Source of the DNA: Datisca glomerata
Taxonomy: Eukaryota; Streptophyta; Magnoliopsida; Cucurbitales; Datiscaceae
Length of the DNA: 64,000 bases
Reading direction: 5' to 3'
NCBI GenBank assembly: GCA_003255025.1
Contig: QANY01002293.1
Span: 1 to 64,000, forward strand
The notes beneath the pieces are model-generated. The model searched no databases, was not told the origin of the DNA, and saw nothing but the letters and a program-made list of their open reading frames with translations. Shown piece after piece: positions 39,788 through 49,545 of the stretch. The translations under genes and the position numbers were made by a program. Positions within the stretch are counted from its first letter, which is position 1. Each line of letters starts with the position of its first letter.

Positions 39788-40925
39788 AGGGTCTCTTCCA
39801 ATGTCTTAGTCGGATCGAACGCCTCAACTGCACATTTACAAGTGTGAGAATTTGGCAATGAAAAGGAAGGAATGGGAGAGAAGTAGAACCGTGTGATCTC
39901 GAAAGAATATGCCCCCAATGGAATCAGACAATTTCTTTTAATTTTTGAGTAAATTGCGAAATTGTGAAAAAGAAAGGGAATTTAATCAATTTATAATTTT
40001 ATCATATTATCTTGAAAACAGATGCTAATGGCCATTTCCCAGTTAATAATTAATCTTAATCCTGAATTCCACTCGACTACTAGAATTTGTAAAGCAGATT
40101 ATCGTTGGAGTTGCTCGTCTAATCTTGAATATTTTTTATTTTCTTGAAATAAATTTCACTTACATTTCTTGAAGCTTTTCACTATTACACTTAACTCCCT
40201 CTTATTTTAGAAATATATATATACACCTCTTAACTTTGCAAACTTTTCCTTTGAGCCTTTGATAGAAAGTTAACCTATTTATTTAGACTGATTAGATCCG
40301 CGTAAACCAAAAGTTAACATTGGATTAAGGTGCAAATTGATTTAATTTTCAATTCAAAATATGCAAAACTATTGACCTTTTTTAGGCTAAAATACACTTT
40401 TAGTTGTTATACTTTATACTTAGTTTCAATTCATGTCGTATAGTTCTAATTTTCTCAACTTAATTCTCATTTTGACTTTTGTTTCAATGGTGTTCGTTCT
40501 CACTCAATGGCACTAAACATTGGATTGAAAGCCTCCACATTATTTATTTTGCCTAATTTTTATTAGTGAAGAAAAACCAAACAAAAAAAAGCAAGAAATA
40601 CATTTATATTCCTCCAAATTTCACTGATTTCGCAAATCGATCCCTATAACTTTAATTTATGTACTAAAAGATATATTTGAGTCGATTTATGCGTTGAATT
40701 AGAAACTACTTCAACGATCTAGATCGGCCAGCAATCTTGTCCTCCCAAACAGGAGATCGATTTCTTTTCAATTAAAGAACATTTGGCTATGGTAGTTCAG
40801 TTACAAAAAACATCAACAAATAGAAAATTAGACAATAATCTCACTTAAGAAGATAATCACTATATATTAACATCGTATCAATATTTCCATACTGAAAAAA
40901 CCAATAATCAGTAACATGAAATAAT
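39788..40925. other. Intergenic: lipase 5' leader/promoter and esterase 3' region
   Basis: Both flanking genes are on the minus strand, so this holds the lipase promoter (39788 to roughly 40100) and, near 40926, the 3' end of the esterase gene. No further coding signal is seen. Confidence 0.45.
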
Positions 40926-41900
40926 CTACATCATCCTACTCTCCATTCCACTGCATCTATCATTCAACCAAGAAACAATATCACCACGAACTATCTCCAC
41001 ATTCTCATCGGTCTCTCCATACAACAAAGAATGCATCATCCCATCATAAATCTTGATCACTTTATCTTCACTTTGTGCCTCTTCATACAAAACCTTACTC
41101 ACATTTGGATCAGTCACCACATCTGAGCTCCCATGTAGGACTAAAAATGGAAGTTTGACATCCCTTAATCTCTGACCCAAATAATCTGTAATTCTCAGAA
41201 GCTCAATCACAGTTCCTAATCTTGGCTTCCCCCTATATCTCATTGGGTTCATTTCTGCTACAATTTTCTTCTTCTCGACCTTAACAGATTTGTACATAAG
41301 ATCAGCTGTGGGGACAATTGGCAGAGTGGGTAAGAATTTACCAATGAATGTGAGAATTTGAGGGATTGGCCAACCAGGTTTCACGTTATCAGAGATTTTA
41401 CACATGGGTGCGACTAAAATCGCTCCGTCGAACCCTTTCGGATCCGCGAAATGAATCAACAAAGAGATCGCGCCGCCCATCGATTCGCCGTAGAGGAACG
41501 AAGGGAGGCCTTGGAAATTAGGGTTTTGTTTGGCGTAATTGAAGAAAGAGAAGCAGTCTTGGACAACTAAATCGACATTGGGAACAAAACCCTTGAGACC
41601 TTGAGATCGGCCATGGCCTTCGAGGTCAAGAGCAAAGCAGGCGAAGTCATTCTTGGCGAGGAAGATAGCAGTGGCTTGAAATGTCCAGCTGATGTCATTG
41701 CCATAGCCATGGACCATGAAGATGAGTGCTCGTGGAGGGATGGGGGAGAGAGGGAGCCATGACCGAGTGAAGAGCTTGAGGCCTCTAGGAGAAGTATAGA
41801 ATGAATTAGAAGATTTGATTCCTTGGAGTTTGTAATATTCTTCCTCTGAAGTGTTGCCCCAAAAATGGAGGAAAGGTTGATGATTTTCTTGTTCCTCCAT
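40926..41900 (-). CDS. Monoacylglycerol lipase / caffeoylshikimate esterase-like alpha/beta hydrolase
   Basis: Single-exon coding region of 324 aa starting at the ATG at 41900 (MEEQENHQPFLHFWG). An in-frame GTG three codons earlier was not used. It is a Hydrolase_4 (serine aminopeptidase S33) protein. It has an HxxxxD box HGYGND (64-69) as in plant lysophospholipase/MAGL relatives, nucleophile GESMGGA (S140), acid D260 in LHGSSD and histidine H290 in MMHSLL, so the triad is complete. Related plant enzymes hydrolyse monoacylglycerols or caffeoyl shikimate. The sequence alone does not decide the substrate. There is no signal peptide, so it is probably cytosolic or membrane-associated. Just upstream, CTCAG at 41913-41909 could be an intron acceptor, which would place the promoter near 43300. 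Confidence 0.9.
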   Translation of the reverse strand: MEEQENHQPFLHFWGNTSEEEYYKLQGIKSSNSFYTSPRGLKLFTRSWLPLSPIPPRALIFMVHGYGNDISWTFQATAIFLAKNDFACFALDLEGHGRSQGLKGFVPNVDLVVQDCFSFFNYAKQNPNFQGLPSFLYGESMGGAISLLIHFADPKGFDGAILVAPMCKISDNVKPGWPIPQILTFIGKFLPTLPIVPTADLMYKSVKVEKKKIVAEMNPMRYRGKPRLGTVIELLRITDYLGQRLRDVKLPFLVLHGSSDVVTDPNVSKVLYEEAQSEDKVIKIYDGMMHSLLYGETDENVEIVRGDIVSWLNDRCSGMESRMM

Positions 41901-43371
41901 TCTGGGCACTGAGGAGGCTAGGGGAAAAGAGGTCCCTAATCCCTATATCACCTGTTTGAATGTTGAGAAAAAGAAAGGAAATGCTCAAAGAGATTACAAT
42001 CTTACACAATATAGTAGGACTCATAAACAAAAATCACAAGTAAATGAAGCCTAATTCCAATCTTAGGCTCATCTTGTAATATATGCTCAAGAATCTGTAT
42101 GTTACTTTCATAGTACACTCTCGGATCTACTCATCACTGCATAAACTTAGACATAACCAAGGAATCTAAAAAATAAAAGTTGACAGATCGATAAGGAATT
42201 CCATAGTAGCCCATTAAAACTTAAACTCAAGAGTCGACCACCTTTTAAAAAGGATATGTCTTTTGACTCTTAAGCTCAAATTCAATCCGTTCAAAGTGCA
42301 TTACAATAATCAAATTTAGATAGCGGTGAAGAATGTGAAATAAGAGTAAATCGCCATTGCTTGAATCTCTTAACGCTGATGAATCACAATCCAAAACAGT
42401 GACATCAGTGCACCACCACTAAACCAATTGGAATTCCACTTCTCAAAATCGACCTGTTATCAAACTGATTTGAGTTCCACTTCGACTTGTAATCAATTCA
42501 GAGCTCTGATACAAACCATCAGGCACCAAAAAGACAAGCGTAAATTTAATCCTAATCCAAACTGTTACACCTTAAAGCTCCCAACTTTATGCTAGACGGA
42601 GCCCAGAAAAAATCTAGAACTGATCAAGAAATGAATGGAAAATAAAGTCAGAACCGAACTTTGAGTTTCGATTCAAACCCTAGTTCAACTTAATTTAGCA
42701 AAAGAAAATGTCAAAATGCAGCAGACAGAAACTTCATGAATAAAAAGGAAAATCGCTTGTTTTATGGGAAAATGGAGGAGTAAGAATACCCTGAAGACGC
42801 TACTTTTTGCTGGAATTCAGCTACTGGATATTTGTAATTGACTCAATTCCAAACCCTTAACTACTCAAAAATATTTTCATCAGATAATAACAAAGTTTGA
42901 TTATTCGGCTCTACACATCTTGAATTACATAACCTCGTAGAAATCGGGCGAGGTCCTGACAACCTATAAAATAAACAACAATTTGACCTGGAACTTCAAC
43001 TATTCAGATCAATAACTTCCTGTATAATAAGCATGCCTAGGCTCAAAGAGTTGATCCTTAGGAAACACAAAACCATCGCTAATGGATATTTTCTTGAAGC
43101 TATCGCTGATGGAAATTAGGAAGTAAACGAGAAAGAGACTGAATTAAACAAAACAAAAAAGAGAGTAGAAACCCGTTACATCCAATAAAATCGATTAATA
43201 ATAAGAGAGCGAGGATAAGAGTGTACCAGCAGAGATTAGGAACAGTCTCCGAGGACGAAAAGCGAATAGAAGTAGCCAAATAATATCAAGCTTTCCTCTC
43301 TATTACAATAATGAACAACTGAATTAGCCAAATAATAAACGCAAATGTGTCGTCCTACTGATCACGCTGAA
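41901..43371 (-). other. Probable 5' UTR intron and promoter of the esterase gene
   Basis: No coding frame is seen. On the minus strand an AG acceptor at 41910-41909 lies eight bases before the ATG. Near 43226 a sequence CTCTGCTG/GTACACT could be a donor ending a non-coding first exon (about 43226-43310). This would make a 1.3-kb leader intron. It is inference only. A Mutator-like element starts within about 100 bp of the proposed exon. Confidence 0.35.
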
Positions 43372-43839
43372 TTGCATAAAAATATCTTTTTTTAATAAAA
43401 ATCAATTACTAATTATTTTATACATACTGATTATTTTATAAAAATTAACCCCTACACTAATTATTTTTTTTTATTTTTTTTATTGTTTTTATTACCCTTC
43501 TTACAACATGTCTAATCAAATGTTATGGTATACTCACTTAACACTCAAAACCTTCTTACCCACCACATTTCTCCTTCTTCGTTTTTCATTTTTTTTACTT
43601 CTTCATTTTTTTCTTCGTTTTCCTCTTCATTTTTTTCTTCTTCTTCGTCTTCTTCATTCTTCCTGCAAGAACAAATGATTGTTAGTTCTTCTCTCTGGAA
43701 TAAGTATAAGTTTTGTTTTCTTCTTTTCTGAAAACTTTGATTTTTCATGGGGTTTTCGTGATTATAAGTTTTCTGAGAATATTTTTTTTTTCTGGAACGT
43801 TGTTTAAAGTTCATTTATTATACAGAAATCACTACAAGA

Positions 43840-44335
43840 TGATAGTGTAGTGTAAACGAGGACTACACGAGACTCATATAGTCATCGTGTAGACTACATA
43901 CAGGGTACGCGATCTTTGTGTAGATCTCATGTATACTACACGACCATCGTGCAGTATATCAAAAACTTCTCCAGCAGCTCACGAGCATCGTGTAGCGTCT
44001 ATTACACTGCACGATCATCATGTAGCATGATCGTGTAGTGTGCATGATAACTACACGAGGATCGTGTACTCCTCGTGTACACTACATGATTACACTACAC
44101 GATCATCGTGTAGTCCTTCCTCGTGTAGTCTACATGATCACCGTGTAGTCCTCGTGTACATTACATGATTACACTACACGATCATCGTGTAGTCCTTCCT
44201 CGTGTAGTCTACACGATCACTGTATAGTTCTCGTGTACATTACATGATTACACTACACGATCATCGTGTAGTCATCATGTATGACATATTACAATACACG
44301 AGGTCTACACGATCATCGTGTAAGATTCCATTTCA
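43840..44335. repeat. Palindromic CTACACG/CGTGTAG array, block 1 (5' region of the MULE)
   Basis: About 500 bp dominated by variants of CTACACGA and its reverse complement TCGTGTAG, often facing each other over one to a few bases. It includes a higher-order tandem repeat of 79 bp starting at 44074, 44153 and 44232 (the third copy partial). Each copy holds a 21-nt palindrome at 44094, 44173 and 44252 with arms ACTACACGAT and ATCGTGTAGT around a single C. Confidence 0.9.
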
Positions 44336-44432
44336 TTATGTATTCTTCTTGTACTGACTTCCTTCATTGATGTATATACAGATATGTTTGAAGTTCAAAT
44401 TTTTGAATTAGCTTGTAACAGACACAATAAAT

Positions 44433-45885
44433 ATGGATGATTTGTACAGTGATAAAGCCAAGTTGTTTAAGGTTGCTCGTATGATGGCCATCAGGAGAAA
44501 TTTTAAATTTCAGATCTTAAAGTCAAACCAGTCAATATTGGTACTTGTATGTGTTTAGATAACATGCCAATGGAGGTTATGGGCCATGAAATTGAAAAAT
44601 TATCCATACTTCAAAGTTACAAAGTTCATCAATACACATACATGCACATTTGAAGTATTGAGACTTGAACATCATCAGGCTGCATTTTCATTTATTGGTC
44701 ATTCTATAAAGTCCAAATACACGGATGTCGGACGTGTATATATGCTAAAAGACATAATTGAAGATATTCAGCTTGATTCCGGTGTCAACATGGGTTACTA
44801 TAAAGCATGAAGGACTAGAGAATATGCTTTGGAATTAGTTCAGGGTCGCATGAACACAATTATAGGATGCTCCCAGCATATTGTCACATGTTAGAATAAA
44901 AAAATTTTGGTACTTATTTTTTATTTTACCATCATAGTGTCTACACGAGTCTCGTGTAATCATCGTGTATACTACATGATGGGTATACAGACCGTGTGTA
45001 GTCATCGTGTAGTCTACACGAATACTATACTGACCTCGTGTGTCCATCGTGTATATTACACGATGGGTACATTGACCTCGTGTAGTCTACACGATGATAC
45101 ACAGACCTCGTATACACATCTTATACACTATTTTGCCATCATAATGTCTACATGAGTACTACACGGAGCTCGTGTAGTCTACATGATGCCTATACTAATA
45201 TCGTGTAGTCATCGTGTTGTCTACACAATGGTTACATGAACCTTGCGTACGCATCATGTACACTATATACTCTACCGATTTTAATACAACATTATTAAAT
45301 ATTTTTCAGGGACAACAACACACACAAAGACCGATGAGCATGATCATTTTAAATATTTTTTCATGGCTCTTGGACCCCCTATTCATGGATTTTTCAGCTG
45401 TATATGGCATGCCATTATTGTTGACACAACCGCCTTAAAATCCAAATACAAAGAGGTATTATTTGTTACAACAACAAATACAAGTATATCTCATTGCATT
45501 TGGTATTGCCGATTCAGAAAATAATGATTCGTGGGAATGGTTCTTCCGTAAACTTCACGATATAATTGGTGATCCGGAAGACTTGGTATTTATATCCGAC
45601 AGGCATACGAGTATGTTAAATGTTATTTTTCCCAATGTGCTTCATGGAGCTTGCATCTTCCATATGGGCCAAAATATCAAATCAATTTATAAAAAGAAAG
45701 ATGTGGTCTCATTGTTTTTTAAATCAGCAAAGGAATACCATTTCAGAATTTGATTAGTTGATGACTCATTTTACAAACGTTGTGGGCAAATTGGTCACAA
45801 CCGACAAATGTACAGAAATTCAATTCATATATCTCAACGAGATGACCAAGCCACTTAAATATAAAATAATGACTTTTGTAGACTT
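44433..45885 (+). pseudogene. MuDR-type MULE transposase, two exons, broken
   Basis: The first exon (about 44433-44909) encodes the MuDR N-terminal DNA-binding region (VARMMAIRRNFKFQILKSN, YFKVTKFINTHTC, KSKYTDVGRVYMLKDII, then EYALELVQG). The second starts at 45310 and encodes the MULE transposase core (DHFKYFFMALG, AFGIADSENNDSWEWFF, LVFISDRHTSMLN, HGACIFHMGQNIKS). GT at 44910 and AG at 45308-45309 join the two in phase. In-frame stops (for example after YYKA, and before the donor) and frameshifts near 44560 and 45440 inactivate it. The C-terminal SWIM zinc finger was not found. Family call firm by pattern recall. Confidence 0.85.
44935..45245. repeat. Palindromic CGTGTAG array, block 2 (inside the transposase intron)
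   Basis: Repeated TCGTGTAGTC, CTACACGA and related words with intervening ATGGGTAC or GATGGG spacers fill nearly the whole 400-bp intron (44910-45309). The ORFs 44835-45047 (-) and 44907-45155 (+) are translations of this array, not genes. Confidence 0.85.
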
Positions 45886-45951
45886 AAATTAAATATTAAT
45901 ATACAACTATACTTGTGTTTGTTATTTAATAATGTCATAAAATTTAATTAG

Positions 45952-46394
45952 CCTACATGAAGTCTACACGATGCCTGTGAAGTCATCGTGTAGGCTACAT
46001 GAAGCCTACACTAAACATATAGCAACCAAAAGCATTCAACAATATAAGAAAATTGGGCATTAATAATACAAGTTATAAATATCAATAATTCACAATTCAC
46101 GTCTGTTAACTTCATGGACATATCTTAGTTGCATCTTTGATGAAGCCATAACCTGTAGAAAATTCAAGGCAAACATAAGTACCTGGATTTTTACACGATA
46201 CTCGTGTAGTCATCGTGTAGACTATACGAGGGGTACATGATCCTGGCGTAGTCTTTGTGTACTACACGAGGGTCATGTAAGCCACGTGTAGACTACATGA
46301 GGGGGACACGTTCATCGTGTAACCATCATGTAGTGTATATGAGGTTTACACGATCCCCGTGTACAGTACGAATGGTTACGCCATGAGCGTGTAC
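45952..46394. repeat. Palindromic CGTGTAG array, block 3 (3' region of the MULE)
   Basis: There are two clusters, 45952-46012 and 46192-46394, of CTACACGA/TCGTGTAG variants separated by AT-rich DNA. They are more diverged than block 1 and end in CGTGTACCC. Confidence 0.8.
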
Positions 46395-46424
46395 CCAGAA
46401 AATAGGATACCCACCAAGACCAGA

Positions 46425-46625
46425 ACCTCAGAAACCCAGAAAAAAATACTTGGAAACCTAAAAAAAACTTAGAAACCCAGAAACAAATATTAAAAACCTA
46501 AAAAACAGCATTGTTGTGATTCAGACATCCACAAAAAATAAAAACGCATAAATCCAAAAAAATCCTCAAAAACCCAGAGAAAACACCTCAGAAACTATAA
46601 AATAAAAACTCAGAAACCTAAAAAC
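46425..46625. repeat. Degenerate GAAACCCAGAAA / AAACCTAAAA repeats
   Basis: Short A-rich units containing AGAAACCCAGAAA alternate with GGAAACCTAAAA six or more times, imperfectly. They are non-coding and lie in the 3' part of the MULE. Confidence 0.65.
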
Positions 46626-46965
46626 TTACCTTATTGTGATTCCTTACTGTGGGAGATGAAAACTCAAGGATTTGCATAGAGAGATGCTGCGACTTCAAGA
46701 GAGAGATAATAACGGTAAGAGAGAAATGAGGGAAATGCAACTGAGATACACGAAGGGGTGGGGTATCGTGTAATGAAAATGTGTAATCATCACTTTTTTT
46801 CAAATCGTCGTTGAGAATTCATGAATGGGCTTTTTGGTAACTTCATAAGCTGATTTTGAATTGAAGGTGGGTCAGGGGTCAGTGTAAGCAAAAATTAGTG
46901 TAGGAATCAAATTATATAAAATGGTTAATGTAGGGGTCTACTTTACTAAAAAACCCTTGCATAAA

Positions 46966-48084
46966 CACTTTGTCATTGGCTCCCAGGCAAAGAATCACGG
47001 TTCTAAGTTGAACTTAGCATGGTAAAAGTGATTCTTCCTTAACTAAGATTTAGATTAAATTTTAATTGTAATATTGATGTTTCAATTATTTATAGTTTAA
47101 TTTGACAATCATTCATATTAAAAAGTGAAGACTAACATGAATGATTCACAAATCATTTAATCAATTAAAATTTATTCTATAACTTGATCAGTTTAAAACT
47201 TCCTTAACTACCATCCAACATGCAGGCCCGTCTGGTATTTCTTTTAAGACATTGAAAAATGATTTTTTAATAATTTAAGTAGGTTTAAGTATTTGATAAA
47301 TTTGATTTTTTTTAAATTTTCTCATAATCATCTATTTTTTGCACCAGTTTTCAAAAGCAAGGTGGGACTAGCTTTTGAAAACTCATAGTCACTTTCATTC
47401 CAAATCCATAACTTGAAACTCATAATTGATAACCTCCAGGTTACGATATTCTAAAATTTTGCTTTGAAATTTTGTGTTCTTAGATGTTCGGAAATCTTTT
47501 AGAAATTTTCTTGAAATCTTTTATTATTATGTCAATATATCAATTATTTAATAGTATGTCAGTACATTACTCGTTGTTTTTAATACATAAATAAATATTC
47601 ATTTTTTAGAGTTGATATTGAAAATTATTAAAGAAACTTTTTTAACTGTGTCTATTTTGGTAAGCTATATTGCATCAGAAGTTACAAATTTTAGATTTAG
47701 CAAACACATAATTTTTTATTTACAATGCATAGTACTTTTAAGCAGTACGTTTACCAAACAACTAACTGCTTTATAATTAAGCTGATTTTTCCAACAGCAA
47801 AGCTAACTATGATTTTTTTATAAGCTACAGCAATACAAAATTGGCCCGTAATCTCCACAAACAATATAGAAACATTATATTTTACATAAATGGCCGATTA
47901 ATTTTTCAACTTTATGAAATTTAGTGGTGAATAATTTTTTTACCAAACCAAATAAAAAATGATTGTTAGTTCAAGATTTTAACAACTTTCAAATTGAACC
48001 GAACTCATGCGGCTAAGAGAATATTTTACCCTTAGTTTTTATTAACGGTGAAGAAAGAATAATACTAATTCTACAGGGTATACT
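46966..48084. other. AT-rich intergenic DNA, nothing recognised
   Basis: No frame of interest and no clear repeat. There are scattered T-rich and A-rich tracts. Confidence 0.45.
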
Positions 48085-48290
48085 AGTCGGTCAAGTGTTG
48101 GGTTAAGTGGTAAGACTTGACTCATGCTGATACCTTTCTCTCATGGGTTCGAATTTCTATGGTTACTTGTTAGTCTAAGCATACTTCTGATCTCAATCTA
48201 TCATGGTAACCCTAAGTTACCACTTTGACTTAGGTGTGACGTGGTGCACTTCAGGTGTGGTTCGGTGAATTGAAACTAAAAAATGACGAT
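48085..48290 (+). mobile_element. Possible tRNA-derived SINE
   Basis: The start resembles plant SINE heads. An A-box-like GGTTAAGTGGTAAGAC is followed about 35 bases later by GGGTTCGAATTTC, close to the Pol III B-box consensus GGTTCGANNCC. The tail becomes A/T-rich near 48280. Flanking direct repeats were not identified and the 3' end is uncertain. Confidence 0.45.
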
Positions 48291-49545
48291 GCAGGACGTC
48301 TTTTAGTGTTTTATATGTAAGATGGCTTTTATATTTTTAATTTGTAATAATGACTCTTTTTATTTTAAAAAAATTTAAAAGTAATTATAGAGTTTAACTC
48401 TAGGGGAATACAAGAATGACTGATTTTAGGGAGAGTTGAGTAAATGATCGAACAATTAATAATTGATAAAAATGATTAAAAAATTCTTGACTTTTGCGAA
48501 GGAATGAGTAACTCAAATCAAATCACTAGTGATTTCATGTAGAAACTCTGAAAATCCGATCATATTTGCAACAAAATAAAAATAAAAATCATAGCGGTTA
48601 TTTCCTTAACTCTATCTTTATCGTTTTCGATTATTTATAAAATTAGGTATTCTTGTCAAAAACCTTAAACAAGCCTCCGACAAAAAACATTGGGCCACTT
48701 AACTAGAGGCAAGGGTATATAGGCCAGTTCAATTAAAAGGAAAACAAAAAGAAGTTATTGCAATGTGACAATGCTTACTGTATCTGCCATAGTTCATGGC
48801 AACCGCATGGCATACTGATTTAATAATATATCACAATATATGTGAAATTTAGCTAAAATGACATTATAATTTAGTATGAAATCATAGAGTTAACAAAAGA
48901 AGATTTAAAACAAATATAGCTAATATTTTCAAAGGATGAAAAGATTACATTACTAAGCAATAGTGTTATTGCGATAAACCTAAAATTAAAGAGATTGAAT
49001 AACTAAATACATGTAAATGTGTATATTACCTGTGTTTGTATTAAAATTTTAACAGCTAATTATAGATAATTGTGACAATTGTAATAATATCCCAAAACCA
49101 TAGTTTGATAATCAATAATAATATCTCATAAAGTTTAGAGGTAAAAATAAGGTATGTGTTGAATCGACGACATAATTATTCATTTCACATAACAAAATAT
49201 CAAAAAGAAAACTTATGGTAATCTCCAAATATGTAACTTCTTCACATGTGATTAACTCTTTTGCATGACTCTCATATAATTGGACCTAATTAACTGATCA
49301 CATTTAAGAGTATTCTGAGAGTATTAAGAGTGAATTGGATAAAAAATTCTTAAAAGTACTTTAATTCATTGAAAAATATAATTTGAGATCGCATTTCTTA
49401 GTCAATGTGTTGTTGTGATATATACTTTTGTATTTAGAAATATTTCCACAAGAAACATCAATCAAGTGCTTCCGAAAATGCTTTCGAACTATAAAAAACA
49501 TGTTTTACAATGCATTCAATTGCTTATTATAGAAGTTGATATGAG
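48291..49545. other. AT-rich intergenic DNA, nothing recognised
   Basis: No gene, no clear terminal repeats. Confidence 0.45.

Larger units (their letters stand above)
43372..46965 (+). mobile_element. Mutator-like transposon (MULE) with palindromic CGTGTAG arrays
   Basis: The 9-mer TTGCATAAA at 43372-43380 and 46957-46965 is a perfect target duplication of the length typical of Mutator. The 3576 bp between have degenerate inverted ends of about 80 bp. The inner part of the left end contains TAATTATTTTATAAAAATT then CCTACACTAATTATTT. The right end, in reverse complement, contains TAACCATTTTATATAATTT then CCTACACTAATTTTT. The element carries a broken MuDR-type transposase on the plus strand and three blocks of palindromic repeats in its non-coding parts. 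It is non-autonomous by decay. Confidence 0.85.

Noticed and set aside
41901..41909. Esterase start at the upstream GTG (MPRMEEQ)
   Set aside because: The codon is GTG, which is not expected as a start in a plant nuclear gene. The ATG at 41900 gives the family-typical N-terminus.
43525..43814. Ser/Phe-rich (+) and Glu/Lys-rich (-) small proteins
   Set aside because: Both come from a CTT/TTC low-complexity tract read on opposite strands. No domain.
43840..44335. CRISPR-like regular repeats
   Set aside because: The repeats are palindromic words inside a plant transposon, without constant repeat/unique spacer structure or cas genes.
44835..45155. ORFs on both strands in the CGTGTAG array
   Set aside because: They are open only because the repeat unit lacks stops. 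They lie within the transposase intron.
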